The position numbers and the translations under genes are program-made. Below the pieces are notes generated by a model that worked only from the letters and a program-made list of their open reading frames with translations, made no database searches and had not been told where the DNA came from. Positions 35,559 through 44,940 of a DNA stretch of 64,000 nucleotides are shown here, piece by piece (the first letter of the stretch is position 1; every line of letters begins with the position of its first letter). Source of the DNA: Flavobacterium sp. SM15 (GTDB taxonomy: Bacteria; Bacteroidota; Bacteroidia; Flavobacteriales; Flavobacteriaceae); NCBI RefSeq assembly GCF_022012335.1, contig NZ_JAKLTO010000002.1, forward strand, positions 530,087-594,086. Direction: 5' to 3'.

Positions 35559-38500
35559 TTATTTTTTTAAAACAAGGAGGTTTTGACTGGCTGTATCAAC
35601 CTCAAAACCATGAGAAAGAAAACATTCCTTCAGCTCAAAATTAGCAAAAAGAACGATTTTTTTCAAACTTACTGGTAGCTCCAGTTCTTTTATCAATTCT
35701 AAATCCGAACCGGAAATTAACAAGGTATCGTATTTAAGATGAACCTGTTCTAAAGAATCCGGATAAGTAAGCTCCCTTTTCTTGACAATGTAGTTGGAAT
35801 GAGCAATGCCTCGTTTTTCAGAATCGGGAATAAACGACTGAATTTTTCTTTTAGCCTGCTGCATTACCAGTAGAAAATCCAACTGACCGTAATCATTTGC
35901 CAAATGCAGGATTTTCGCATCGTCCGCAAGCAGTTTATTCAGTTGGTGATATTCCTTTTTTTGGAGTTCAAAATCGGTTTTAACTGCTTTGATTATTTCA
36001 TCCTCTTTATACAAAAAACTCAGAAACAATTTATTTCGGAAGTAATTTTCATCTTCAAATTCGTTGCGTAAAGCGGCAAATTCTTCCCGATAATGCTTAT
36101 TAATTTTTTTGGTTCGCTCCGAATAATCGGTGCCAAAATCTGCATCCTGCGAGGCGATTCTTTTCCCGATGACCACTGTGATGTTTTCATCGTAAATAAT
36201 ATGGTCGCCTTTTGGGATGGTTTCCGAATTTCCGTGAATGTACACCGGAACAACATCCAGATTAAATTCCTGCGCTAGAAAAAAAGCGCCTTTATGAAAA
36301 CGTTTCACCACATTGTCTTGTGAGCGGGTTCCTTCGGGAAAAATCATTAAGGAATATCCTTGTTTTACTTTCTCGCGCAAATGTTCCACGCCGCCTTCGA
36401 TTCCCCGAGAAACCGGATAATACCCCATGAGCTGAACGGCTTTCCCGAAAATTGGGGACTTGTAAACCCAATCGTTAACCAGATACACTACTTTATGGGT
36501 TACCATACCAATGACCAATGTATCTAAAAACGAAGTATGATTAGCAATCACAACCGCAGGCTTATCGAAGGTTTCATTGAATTTATTAACCACTTTTTTC
36601 TTTACAAACGGATTGGAATACAAAACCGAGGTAAGGAATTTAGCCATGAATTTTCTGAAAACCAGCATTTTCTTTTCCTCATTGCCCGGAAGAATCTTCA
36701 CCAATAAACGTCCAATCACCGAAAGCAAAATTCCACCTAAACCATAATAAATAAAGGAAAGTGTGGAATGAAGCAGCAGACGCAAGCTTACGGGCGATTT
36801 TCCTTTCTTAACTCTGTTGAAAATACAAATGCGGAACAGTATCGGATAAAAAATAAACGTTATGATCAACGCTGCAAAAACTCCTATCAAAGAAACCGCA
36901 GAAATCGATTTTAAGGCAGGATGTTTCGCAAAAATTAACGCTCCGATAGCTAAAATCGTAGTTAGTGCCGCCAAAATTATGGAAGTGCGATAAGTTGGCA
37001 TTTCGTTTTTACCGGTAGTGTATTCTTTCTGAAGTGCGCTGGTCATAAAAATACTGAAATCCACCCCATGCCCGAAAATCAAGGTACAAACAATCAAACT
37101 GAAAATATTCAACTGGATATTGAACAGATGCATGATTCCTGCTGTAACGATTCCTGTAATCACAATGGGAATGGTACTGATCAGTACCAATTCAACTCTT
37201 CTAAAGAACACAAACAAAATCAGGATAACGGCAATAAACGAGTAGTTAATCAGGTTGTTAAAATCATCTCGGAGTTTTCCTAAAAAAGTCTCGTTCATTT
37301 GCTGACGATCGATGGCTATCACGTCTTTTTCCATTTCAATCTTCGTAACAAAAGCATCCCGTTGTGCATTGGAGACCTTAACCACCGATGAAATTGCAAA
37401 AAAGCCGTTCTTTTCAGTTACAAACTCATTCAAAAATAACGCTTTCATTTTTGCATATTCACTGAAGGAAATCGGCTCAAAATGTTTATCAAGCAAATCG
37501 TAAAAAGCGGCATGGGTTTGTGGCTTGAATCCTATTGCATTTCCTGATGCGATCAAATTCGATTTCAGTGCTGCTTTCTTTTCTGTAGTCCAGAACGAAT
37601 TCCACTGGTCAATTTTCTTTTGCTGTGCTTCTTTTGAAAGGACAATTCCGCCAATGGAACTAAAATCGAGGATTTCTTCCTTGTTTTTCCTTTCCGAGAG
37701 CGAATGAAAAAGTGCATTATTATGTTGCAGAGCCTCTTCCATGGAAGTTCCGTAAGAAGCCAGATAAATCGATTTTGAGGTTAAATTGGAGGCATTTTCA
37801 AGTTTTGCCTCTGCCTGTTTGATTTCGCTTGGAATAAAATTCAAATCAGACAGATTGTTGTTGAATTTCACCTTATTGAAAGTAAATAAACTCACGATAA
37901 TTACTATCGCACTGGAAATGATCAGGAATTTATTGTTTTCAAAAGAAAAACCGGCCGCTTTGTCCAGAAGGGTTTTGTGTTCTACCTGACCTTCTTCTTT
38001 AGGTTTGTACAAATGCGGAATAATTAACAGTGAAAAAATCGCAGAAACGATCACACTGATGGCGGCGAAAATCCCTAAATCCTTTAAGGCTTCTGAATTT
38101 ACAAACAGCAAACATAAAAAAGCCACAGCGGTGGTGGTACTGCTCATAATAAGCGGCATGGTGATGTCTTTGTAAAGGGTTTCCACATCGCTGTTATGAC
38201 GGTAATGGGTCATGATGTGCAGCGAATAATCAATGGTAACTCCTAACAAAACGGCCCCTACACTTAAAGAAATTGCCGAAATAGTTCCTTTGAGAAAAAC
38301 CAAACTGGCAATGGCCACTGCAATTCCGAAGAGCGTTGGAATAAAAATAATTACCGGAATCAGTACTTTTCTATAGAACAGGATTAAGATCAGCATTAAG
38401 GTTCCGAGGGAAATCAGAATTGTCGTAATGATGTCGCTTTTGATTTGCTTGGCATTGGCTACGGCAATAAGTGATGAACCAAAATAATCAATTTGGGTTT

Positions 38501-39233
38501 TTCCTTTAAACTGAGTGTTTAAATGTGCTTTTATCTGGTTGAGTTGTTCCACAAAAAGCGTGTTTTTTTCGGTCTCGCTTCCGCCCAATTTCGGATTGAT
38601 GAACAACAATAATTTGGATTCGTCTTTGGTGACCACATAGCCGTTTTTAAGCTGGAAATCATCGCCAACGCTAAGTTGCTGCAGTTTTTTTAAGGATATA
38701 AACGAAATGCCCAGCGGATCGTTCAGAATAAAATCTTTGGCCACAATGCCTGTGGGAGAAATTAAGGTGCGGTAATTTTTATCAACTTGTGTTGCAATAC
38801 TGTCTTTGCCGAGTTTCTGCTCAATCAGTTTATAGTCTGACGGTTCCAGAAAAACAGGCAGGTTATTATAGACAAAATCAAAAGTTTCCTGAATATTCTC
38901 TTCGTCAACCTTTCCTTGAATGTCTTTGATGTAAGTGCTGCATGTAGCGATACTGTCTAAAAACACATCGGCGGTTTCGGATAAATCGTCTAAAGAACCT
39001 CCTTTGTCTTTTTCAATAATGACGGTGATTTTATCTGAAAACTTGAGTTGTTGCAAAACTTTTGCCGTAACATCAGCCTTATCGTTTTTAGGAATGATGC
39101 GGGTAATGTCTTCCTCAAATTTGATTTTAGAAGCCAAAAAACCAAAAACAACCAGCACCAGCAAGGCAGTACCGACAGACAGCGCCTTGTTTCTCTGAAC
39201 AAAATAATGAATTCCTATAAAATAACGATGCAT
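35559..39233 (-). CDS. MMPL transporter fused to a lysophospholipid acyltransferase and a degenerate methyltransferase-like region
   Basis: A 1224-residue protein. Residues about 1-790 are an RND-type MMPL exporter with two blocks of six membrane segments (from IIFIPTLFGIAVAIASLVFL near 300 and VFFRRVELVLISTIPIVITG near 650). Residues about 880-1010 are a PlsC-type acyltransferase with NHTSFLDTL (about 895-903) and FPEGTRS (about 963-969). The final 200 residues resemble the methyltransferase part of trifunctional homologues, but the glycine-rich SAM loop reads ILHLANDYGQLDF, so SAM binding is doubtful. In aryl polyene clusters such proteins are thought to move and acylate the product. Directly abuts the glycosyltransferase gene. 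Confidence 0.9.
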   Translation of the reverse strand: MHRYFIGIHYFVQRNKALSVGTALLVLVVFGFLASKIKFEEDITRIIPKNDKADVTAKVLQQLKFSDKITVIIEKDKGGSLDDLSETADVFLDSIATCSTYIKDIQGKVDEENIQETFDFVYNNLPVFLEPSDYKLIEQKLGKDSIATQVDKNYRTLISPTGIVAKDFILNDPLGISFISLKKLQQLSVGDDFQLKNGYVVTKDESKLLLFINPKLGGSETEKNTLFVEQLNQIKAHLNTQFKGKTQIDYFGSSLIAVANAKQIKSDIITTILISLGTLMLILILFYRKVLIPVIIFIPTLFGIAVAIASLVFLKGTISAISLSVGAVLLGVTIDYSLHIMTHYRHNSDVETLYKDITMPLIMSSTTTAVAFLCLLFVNSEALKDLGIFAAISVIVSAIFSLLIIPHLYKPKEEGQVEHKTLLDKAAGFSFENNKFLIISSAIVIIVSLFTFNKVKFNNNLSDLNFIPSEIKQAEAKLENASNLTSKSIYLASYGTSMEEALQHNNALFHSLSERKNKEEILDFSSIGGIVLSKEAQQKKIDQWNSFWTTEKKAALKSNLIASGNAIGFKPQTHAAFYDLLDKHFEPISFSEYAKMKALFLNEFVTEKNGFFAISSVVKVSNAQRDAFVTKIEMEKDVIAIDRQQMNETFLGKLRDDFNNLINYSFIAVILILFVFFRRVELVLISTIPIVITGIVTAGIMHLFNIQLNIFSLIVCTLIFGHGVDFSIFMTSALQKEYTTGKNEMPTYRTSIILAALTTILAIGALIFAKHPALKSISAVSLIGVFAALIITFIFYPILFRICIFNRVKKGKSPVSLRLLLHSTLSFIYYGLGGILLSVIGRLLVKILPGNEEKKMLVFRKFMAKFLTSVLYSNPFVKKKVVNKFNETFDKPAVVIANHTSFLDTLVIGMVTHKVVYLVNDWVYKSPIFGKAVQLMGYYPVSRGIEGGVEHLREKVKQGYSLMIFPEGTRSQDNVVKRFHKGAFFLAQEFNLDVVPVYIHGNSETIPKGDHIIYDENITVVIGKRIASQDADFGTDYSERTKKINKHYREEFAALRNEFEDENYFRNKLFLSFLYKEDEIIKAVKTDFELQKKEYHQLNKLLADDAKILHLANDYGQLDFLLVMQQAKRKIQSFIPDSEKRGIAHSNYIVKKRELTYPDSLEQVHLKYDTLLISGSDLELIKELELPVSLKKIVLFANFELKECFLSHGFEVDTASQNLLVLKK

Positions 39234-40412
39234 TTAAGGTCTTGATTTTCTCGAGAGCGAAAGTACTAAATAACTTCCAACCCCGAAAATGATTGCCATG
39301 GCTGTTGCCAACACAAAACTCCCGATAAGATACTGAACAAAGTGCATTTTGATATGACTGAACGTAATTGGACTTCCCAAGGTGAAACGGGCACGATCTT
39401 CCACAAATAACGCACCGGTTTTCAGGGAACAAAAAATGATGATCGGAATCATTGGTGGAATGCTGATGTTGGAAAAAGTAAAGGCCAACAGTTTATTCCA
39501 GCGCAATAAAACCGCCAGTGAAATCACAACGGCTGTTTGGAATCCCCAAAAAGGAGCGATCCCGCAAAAAATCCCCAAGCCAATGGAAAGCGCTTTCTTT
39601 AAATTGGAATCGGAACTGGCTAAAATGTCTTCACGAAAAAACGCTTTAAGACTTTTTTTTTTAAAACTTCGGAAAAAATTTCTCGGTTTAATATAGGCAA
39701 ACAGCAAAAAAACCAATACGGTATTTAGAATGCTGATGCGGGTAAAATCCTTGAACGGACGAAAATGCGTTACGCGCTCGTTTGGATCGTATAAGATTTT
39801 TATGGGAACATTTTTCACCGGAACACCGTTCCAGGCCGTACGCACGATTACTTCAATCTCAAATTCAAATTTTTTGGTAAAAAAACGTTTGGGCAAACTG
39901 TGCAGCGGATACAAACGATAACCCGATTGTGTGTCGTCCAGAGTAATTCCGGTTTCAAACCAAAACCAGAAGTTGGAGAATTTGTTTCCGAAACTGCTTT
40001 TTTTAGGAACGCCGTCCTGATTCATGTTTCGGCTTCCAATGAGGATAACATCTTGGTTTTCCGCTTCTAAATGATCCAGAAAAACGGGAAGATCGTCTGG
40101 AAAATGCTGCCCGTCGGAATCAATGGTAATGGCATGATCGTAACCCAGTTCCAAAGCTTTTTTAAAACCTTTTCTTAGTGCGTTCCCTTTTCCTTGATTT
40201 ACTGGAAGATGCAAAACCGTAAACTGCGAATAGGAATCGAGAATTTCTTGGGTGGTATCAGTAGAGCCATCGTTTACCACAATCAAATCTTCGGTATAAA
40301 GCAAAACCCCATCGATTACTCGGCGGAGGGTTTTATGGTTGTTATACGTCGGGATGATAACGCATACTTTTCGCTGCTGCATTCGCTCGGCTATGTTCCG
40401 ATTCGCATTCAT
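39234..40412 (-). CDS. Family 2 glycosyltransferase fused to a DUF2062 membrane domain
   Basis: A 392-residue protein. Residues about 14-240 are a GT2 domain: VCVIIPTYNNHKTLRRVIDG, the nucleotide-binding NDGSTD and the DxD-like TIDSDGQHFPDDLP. Residues about 265-385 hold the DUF2062 domain with four hydrophobic segments (SIGLGIFCGIAPFWGFQTAV and LIGSFVLATAMAIIFGVGSY). A sugar donor cannot be inferred. GT2-DUF2062 fusions recur in flexirubin and aryl polyene clusters, where they are thought to decorate the lipid part. No gap before the MMPL fusion. Confidence 0.9.
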   Translation of the reverse strand: MNANRNIAERMQQRKVCVIIPTYNNHKTLRRVIDGVLLYTEDLIVVNDGSTDTTQEILDSYSQFTVLHLPVNQGKGNALRKGFKKALELGYDHAITIDSDGQHFPDDLPVFLDHLEAENQDVILIGSRNMNQDGVPKKSSFGNKFSNFWFWFETGITLDDTQSGYRLYPLHSLPKRFFTKKFEFEIEVIVRTAWNGVPVKNVPIKILYDPNERVTHFRPFKDFTRISILNTVLVFLLFAYIKPRNFFRSFKKKSLKAFFREDILASSDSNLKKALSIGLGIFCGIAPFWGFQTAVVISLAVLLRWNKLLAFTFSNISIPPMIPIIIFCSLKTGALFVEDRARFTLGSPITFSHIKMHFVQYLIGSFVLATAMAIIFGVGSYLVLSLSRKSRP

Positions 40413-40420
40413 GGTTTGCG

Positions 40421-40900
40421 TTAATTTATTTTTTGTTTTTCAACAGCAGAAAACACCTTGGATTGATTCACATAGATTTTTATGTACTCTTTAAGGTCTT
40501 TGGATTGCTTGTTGAAATTAGCGAGAATGGACTTTTTATCCTCTTCAATATTTTCTTTGTATTTTAAGAATTTAGGCGTGTTTTCCTGAATACTTAAACG
40601 AATCAGCCTTATTTCGGTGTTATTCGGCTCACTTTTGATACAGTTTTCGATCAGAGTTACCCCGTTTACAAACAAGTCTTTTCTGGTTGTTTTGTCCGAA
40701 GTAAATTTCGATTTTAAAGCCATGGCCGCGCCTTTATACGCCAGCAGGGTTTTATTCTCTTTGTTGTACTTTGAGAAAACCGTGTAAAACTGCTCCGCAT
40801 TTTGTCTTGATTTTGAGGCGGCATAGTACTGTTCCCTTACTTCGGGCAAATCCTGAAAAAAGAACAATAAAACAGTCGCTATGGATAGAAAAAACTTCAA
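40421..40900 (-). CDS. Exported hypothetical protein of the pigment cluster
   Basis: A 159-residue protein with a short signal peptide (KFFLSIATVLLFFFQDLP) and a helical, Lys-rich body (for example KAENIEEDKK-like segments toward the end and EQFYTVFSKYNKENKTLLAY in the first half). Helix-turn-helix spacing recalls TPR-like folds. I recognise no family. The start is TTG at 40900, two bases after the stop of the hotdog gene. A stop in the same frame lies just upstream, so no ATG is available. Confidence 0.65.
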   Translation of the reverse strand: MKFFLSIATVLLFFFQDLPEVREQYYAASKSRQNAEQFYTVFSKYNKENKTLLAYKGAAMALKSKFTSDKTTRKDLFVNGVTLIENCIKSEPNNTEIRLIRLSIQENTPKFLKYKENIEEDKKSILANFNKQSKDLKEYIKIYVNQSKVFSAVEKQKIN

Positions 40901-40902
40901 AA

Positions 40903-41274
40903 TCAGGCTTTTTTATAGGTATTGGTCAGTTTTAAAGCCACCGTACTTTCAAAACTCGTGGTATTTTTCACTTTAACTTCTGAGGCTAAATCTCCTGAAA
41001 TTTCCAAATCCAAATTTAGGACAGGATTTACATCGGGATTGATCAGCGCCATAAATTTCACATTTGAGGATTGCGTCATAATCAAAGAACTTCCCAAAAT
41101 TTCCTGAGTAAGTTCTTTGATTATCTGCATCATGCAAACCCCTGGAGTTACCGGATTTCCGGGAAAATGACCCTTAAAAATAGCGTGCTGTTTGTTGAGC
41201 ACCACAGTGGCCTTAAATTTTCCTTCATCGGTTTTTTCTAATTGTTCAACCTGATAAAAATCCTTTAGTAACAT
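40903..41274 (-). CDS. FabZ/ApeI-like hotdog protein, catalytic Glu replaced
   Basis: A 123-residue single hotdog domain. HAIFKGHFPGNPVTPGVCMM is the FabZ/ApeI core. In FabZ a catalytic Glu follows PGVLI within the helix, but here the aligned position is Gln (MMQIIKEL). It may be a 3-hydroxyacyl-ACP dehydratase with altered chemistry or a non-catalytic partner of another hotdog protein in the cluster. No signal peptide. It lies between the exported hypothetical protein and the beta-barrel protein. Confidence 0.8.
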   Translation of the reverse strand: MLLKDFYQVEQLEKTDEGKFKATVVLNKQHAIFKGHFPGNPVTPGVCMMQIIKELTQEILGSSLIMTQSSNVKFMALINPDVNPVLNLDLEISGDLASEVKVKNTTSFESTVALKLTNTYKKA

Positions 41275-41290
41275 AGGTTTGCTTTAATGA

Positions 41291-41896
41291 TTATTTTACA
41301 TCAAAAGTATAGGTTATTCCTGTTTGGATAACAACGTTCGTGTGATTGCTGTCTGAAAAATCAAGTACCGGAACAATTCCTTTTTTAATTCTTGCCTCAA
41401 TTCCGAAATTCTTCGTGAAATTGTAGCCAGCTCCTAAAAAGAACGCTAAATCCACTTCACTGTCCGGATCGAAGTTATCTTCAACTACAAAATCGATTGT
41501 CGGTCCTACGTGGAAGTTAAATTTATCAAAAGTAAATTTATTTGCAATTCCTAACGACAGATAAGAAACGTCTAATTTTTGCGTTCTGGCCTGATTATTT
41601 ACAACATAATCATAGCTCGCTCCTTGTCTTGAATAATTGATTTCAGGTTGAAGCGTATAAAATCTAGACAATTTCAGCGCTCCGTAAAGCCCAATGTAAA
41701 AATCAGTTTTGGTATCGAAATTACGTCTGCTTTGATTGCTATAATTACCATAAGGGTCATACGAATTGTAGTTGTCCCCTTTTGTAAAATGGGAAAAGTT
41801 TAAACCTGCCTTAACTCCTGGTCTAAAAGTTACCTGAGCATTAATTTGTGTCAGCCCAAAAAAGCAAAAAAGTGCTACGATGATTGATTTTTTCAT
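41291..41896 (-). CDS. Small outer-membrane beta-barrel protein (PorT/Omp_b-brl_2-like)
   Basis: A 201-residue protein with a signal peptide (residues 1-20, ending TQINAQ). Strands with alternating hydrophobicity include GVKAGLNFSHF, DFYIGLYGALKLS, LQPEINYSRQGASYDYVV and the terminal VVIQTGITYTF. This is the eight-stranded barrel pattern common in Bacteroidetes. In the pigment cluster it may anchor or receive the lipid product in the outer membrane, which is an inference from context. Confidence 0.85.
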   Translation of the reverse strand: MKKSIIVALFCFFGLTQINAQVTFRPGVKAGLNFSHFTKGDNYNSYDPYGNYSNQSRRNFDTKTDFYIGLYGALKLSRFYTLQPEINYSRQGASYDYVVNNQARTQKLDVSYLSLGIANKFTFDKFNFHVGPTIDFVVEDNFDPDSEVDLAFFLGAGYNFTKNFGIEARIKKGIVPVLDFSDSNHTNVVIQTGITYTFDVK

Positions 41897-41906
41897 TTTT
41901 AAATAT

Positions 41907-42539
41907 TTAATTACTGATTTGATTTAATTCGATGGTAAGTGGAATTGTTTTATGATTGATTTTTATACTCTGGGCAAAAATACTGTTTTTTGAATCAAAT
42001 TCGAATATAATCTTTTCCTTACTTTTCGTAGTATGCACTAACTTAACCAGTTGCTGTTGTTTTTTAGAAATAAAGAAGTAATTGAAGCGTTTACCGGAGA
42101 CCGATTTATAAATGTCGGAATCTTCATTTTCCAGAAGTTGTACTACCGGATGATTCACTTTCAAGAGCAAACGAAAATCGTCACGAAGGGTATTCACAAT
42201 CATTTTTCGATTCAGGTCCTCCAAAATATAATTGACTTTAAATGTTGTTTCCGAGAGTTCAAAATCGATCAGTTTATTACCAAAATCTGTAGTAAAAACC
42301 ACACGGTGCAAGGAGTCATTGATCCTTTTGGCAATAAAAAGCCCTCCCATTTTTCTTCCGTAAACTTCGATGTGTGCTTTGTAGACATAATCGGTTTCCG
42401 GATTTGAAAAATAAGGATTTTTGATTTCCGAAACCTCCAATTTCTTAGCCGTAGCATTAGGAATCGTATAGGATTTACAGGAAAAAAAGAAAACCGAAAG
42501 CAGGCTAATTATTAAAAACCGAATCATCCACTTTCGCAT
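41907..42539 (-). CDS. Lipoprotein of the pigment cluster, function unknown
   Basis: A 210-residue protein starting MRKWMIRFLIISLLSVFFFS with the lipobox FFSC (Cys 21) and then KSYTIPNAT. The body is beta-rich (VYKAHIEVYGRKMGGLFIAK, KVNYILEDLNRKM), like LolB- or LolA-type half-barrels. That similarity is only in secondary-structure pattern. Its first codons overlap the end of the lolA-like gene by 35 bases (23 if the second Met is used), so the two are coupled and may work together. Confidence 0.75.
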   Translation of the reverse strand: MRKWMIRFLIISLLSVFFFSCKSYTIPNATAKKLEVSEIKNPYFSNPETDYVYKAHIEVYGRKMGGLFIAKRINDSLHRVVFTTDFGNKLIDFELSETTFKVNYILEDLNRKMIVNTLRDDFRLLLKVNHPVVQLLENEDSDIYKSVSGKRFNYFFISKKQQQLVKLVHTTKSKEKIIFEFDSKNSIFAQSIKINHKTIPLTIELNQISN

Positions 42540-43131
42540 TTATTTGTTTGTTTTTGAAGACAATACGGGTATAATCTCCGGAAGGCTCAATCAATTTTAC
42601 CTGAGAAACCGTTGGATCATTCATCGGAAAATACAAATCCACCTGTTTGATGTATTTTTTTACTGTGGCCGTTTTTGGAGCCAGTTTCGCAATGTAAACA
42701 TCTTTAGTTTTAAAATAAGTGATGGCAAATTCGTTATCATCGAACATGTTTCCACTTACGCTTCCCACAATCAGTTTGTTGATTTTCTCAAACATCTTGC
42801 TTTTAGCATCTACCGTACTTTTGTTGCCCTGATCGTTGATGTATATTTTATTGTTCTTAAAAACGATGCTGTACTGATACGGTTTGGTATACTGCCAATT
42901 CAGAAGATTCGGTGCTTTAAAAGCCATTTTCCCAGAAGTTTCAATATCCTTGGAAAGAAAATCCATGTGCTTGTACTGTACAAAATCAGTTTTAAGGGAT
43001 TTAATGTTTTTCGTTTCTTTCTCAACCGAGCTTTTGAACTCGTTTATTTCTGCGGAAGTCAGTTTCTGCTCTTGGGCAAAAAGGCTCAATTGCAACAAAA
43101 AAAGAAGTCCGAAAAGTAGTTTATTCTTCAT
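42505..43131 (-). CDS. LolA-like outer-membrane lipoprotein carrier
   Basis: A 208-residue periplasmic protein with a signal peptide (KLLFGLLFLLQLSLFAQ). LolA features are the hydrophobic half-barrel strands FVQYKHMDFLSKDIETSGKM and LLNWQYTKPYQYSIVFKN. These fit a carrier of lipids or lipoproteins across the periplasm. In aryl polyene clusters a dedicated LolA homologue is usual and is thought to carry the product or an associated lipoprotein. It overlaps both the deacetylase (11 bases) and the lipoprotein gene. Confidence 0.88.
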   Translation of the reverse strand: MKNKLLFGLLFLLQLSLFAQEQKLTSAEINEFKSSVEKETKNIKSLKTDFVQYKHMDFLSKDIETSGKMAFKAPNLLNWQYTKPYQYSIVFKNNKIYINDQGNKSTVDAKSKMFEKINKLIVGSVSGNMFDDNEFAITYFKTKDVYIAKLAPKTATVKKYIKQVDLYFPMNDPTVSQVKLIEPSGDYTRIVFKNKQINAKVDDSVFNN

Positions 43132-43885
43132 ATGCCGGAAGATTTAATAATTCATTAGCGGTAATCAACTCGTACTTTTCCGACTGCAAAAGTAGCAATA
43201 ACCGTTCCAATACCGCTACTGTTTTTAAAGAAGTGTCGTGTAAAAGCACAATTCCTCCCGGACAAATTCCTTTTCTGATTCGTTCAAAAATCTGATCCTC
43301 GCTCTCAATTACGGTATCCAACGAGCGGATGTTCCAACCAATAACGTTGTGCTTTGCAACTTTAATCGCCTTAGCCACGTTAGGATTAGTCACTCCAAAA
43401 GGGGGACGGAATAGCTTGATTTTTTTACCAGTGAATTGCGAAAGTAACGTATCGGTATTATCAATTTCTTCTTTTACTTTTTTGGCAGAAAAAAAACCAA
43501 ACGATTTCGAATGCGAATAGGTATGATTCCCTACTGAATGCCCTTCGTTAATAATGCGTTGTAAAATTTCAGGATGTTTCTCAATTTGAGTTCCGATACA
43601 GAAAAAAGTGGCTTTCGCATTGTATTTCAGAAGTAAATCCAAGACTTGTTCGGTCATTTCGTGTGGGCCGTCGTCAAAAGTAAGGGCGATTTTTTTTTGT
43701 TGCTCTAAAGGATTTCCACAGTAGGTTTTCACAAAATACCCTAAACGAATATCAAACGAACCCCAGGAAGTAATTCCAATAAAAAAGAAAAAAAGCAATA
43801 GATAAGCCCACCACTGAGCGTTTAGAACAAACAATAAAATCAGTAGCAGTACACACCAAACGATTATGTTTCGGTGTTTTAGCAT
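43121..43885 (-). CDS. Polysaccharide deacetylase (NodB-like) family protein
   Basis: A 254-residue protein. Two N-terminal hydrophobic segments (IIVWCVLLLILLFVLNAQWW and YLLLFFFFIGI) anchor it in the membrane. The NodB domain shows KIALTFDDGPHEMTEQVLDL (metal Asp), FFCIGTQIE, the His pair in EGHSVGNHTYSHS and FRPPFGVTN. A carbohydrate esterase in a pigment cluster is odd, but it may act on the sugar or a lipid intermediate. It overlaps the KAS-like gene by seven bases. Confidence 0.88.
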   Translation of the reverse strand: MLKHRNIIVWCVLLLILLFVLNAQWWAYLLLFFFFIGITSWGSFDIRLGYFVKTYCGNPLEQQKKIALTFDDGPHEMTEQVLDLLLKYNAKATFFCIGTQIEKHPEILQRIINEGHSVGNHTYSHSKSFGFFSAKKVKEEIDNTDTLLSQFTGKKIKLFRPPFGVTNPNVAKAIKVAKHNVIGWNIRSLDTVIESEDQIFERIRKGICPGGIVLLHDTSLKTVAVLERLLLLLQSEKYELITANELLNLPAYEE

Positions 43886-44940
43886 TGTTCAAGTAAAATT
43901 AAACTATGGTCTTTTCCTTGGTATTGGTTGTAGAGTAAAACATTCTTAAAGGTTGATTGCTCAACAGTATTCATTTTCACCACTTCGGGAATGTGTTGGT
44001 TTTTTAAGATCTGAGCCGCAGTCCATAACCCAAAACCGGAAGCCGTATTGTATTCCCCGCTCAAATGTTTGTAGTACACTTGCGGAATCGTTTTAAACAA
44101 ATCTTCTAAAACAGTATAATATCCATCAAACTCAACATCTCCATTCACTCCTAAAACCACCGTATCAATATCGGAAAGCGTTAGATTATTTGCGGTTAAA
44201 AAAGTTGAAACGAATTGCTCCAACTGATCTTGTTTTAGCGAATTATAGATCGAAACATCTTTAACCAAAGCATACGACGAATCTTTTTTAGTGTTTTCAA
44301 GGGCAAAAAAGCTCGCTCCTTCGCTAAAAACCACTCCTTTCGAATTCGAATTCAATACTTTATACGGTTTATCCGCTTCGTTTTTAATAATGTTTTTTAA
44401 TTTAAATAAATCTAGGGTATGCTGCGCCGTTTCATCGATTCCTCCCACTAAAACCGAATGCGCTTCTTCTGCATCCAACTGCATTTTAGCATCGATTAAA
44501 GCCGATTCCAGAGAAACCGCTCCATTTACATACGTAAAATTATAGCTCTTGCATTGTAAGCCTAACGCAATTTGCGCGCCTACGGTATTGTGCGTTGACT
44601 GAATAAAAGAGGTAGGTGTTAGAAACTCCTCTTTATTGTCTAAAATCGCTTTTAAAAATTTTTCTGAATCTTCCACACAGCCCATTCCCGTTCCAGTGAT
44701 GATGGCCTCCGGATTATTCATTCCGGCTTGGTTCATGGCTTGGGTCGAAGCGAAAATTCCCATCTTCACTCCTTTAGCCATACGACGAATCATTGCCGGT
44801 GGAATTAATTCTTTATACGAAGGTTGCTGCGCGAAAAGAACCGATTCTGTTTCGTTCACAAGAGCAGTGTTCCAAAAATCTTCATTTGAATGTTCTTGTG
44901 CGGAAACCATTCCCATTCCGTTGATAAAACAATTTTTCAT
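43879..44940 (-). CDS. Inactive ketosynthase homologue (chain-length-factor-like)
   Basis: About 353 residues from the ATG at 44940, which shares one base with the TAA of the upstream ketosynthase (TAATG). The KAS fold is clear: STHNTVGAQIALGLQCKSYN, GGIDETAQHTLDLFKLKN and the late GVNGDVEFDGYYTVL. However, the catalytic Cys is missing (YVNGAVSLESAL, Cys position read as Ala). The NAHGT His is replaced (LGVNGDVEF) and the TGH His is Glu (LSGEYNTASG). This is the signature of a chain-length factor that dimerises with the adjacent active ketosynthase, as ApeC with ApeO in aryl polyene systems. Confidence 0.87.
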   Translation of the reverse strand: MKNCFINGMGMVSAQEHSNEDFWNTALVNETESVLFAQQPSYKELIPPAMIRRMAKGVKMGIFASTQAMNQAGMNNPEAIITGTGMGCVEDSEKFLKAILDNKEEFLTPTSFIQSTHNTVGAQIALGLQCKSYNFTYVNGAVSLESALIDAKMQLDAEEAHSVLVGGIDETAQHTLDLFKLKNIIKNEADKPYKVLNSNSKGVVFSEGASFFALENTKKDSSYALVKDVSIYNSLKQDQLEQFVSTFLTANNLTLSDIDTVVLGVNGDVEFDGYYTVLEDLFKTIPQVYYKHLSGEYNTASGFGLWTAAQILKNQHIPEVVKMNTVEQSTFKNVLLYNQYQGKDHSLILLEQC

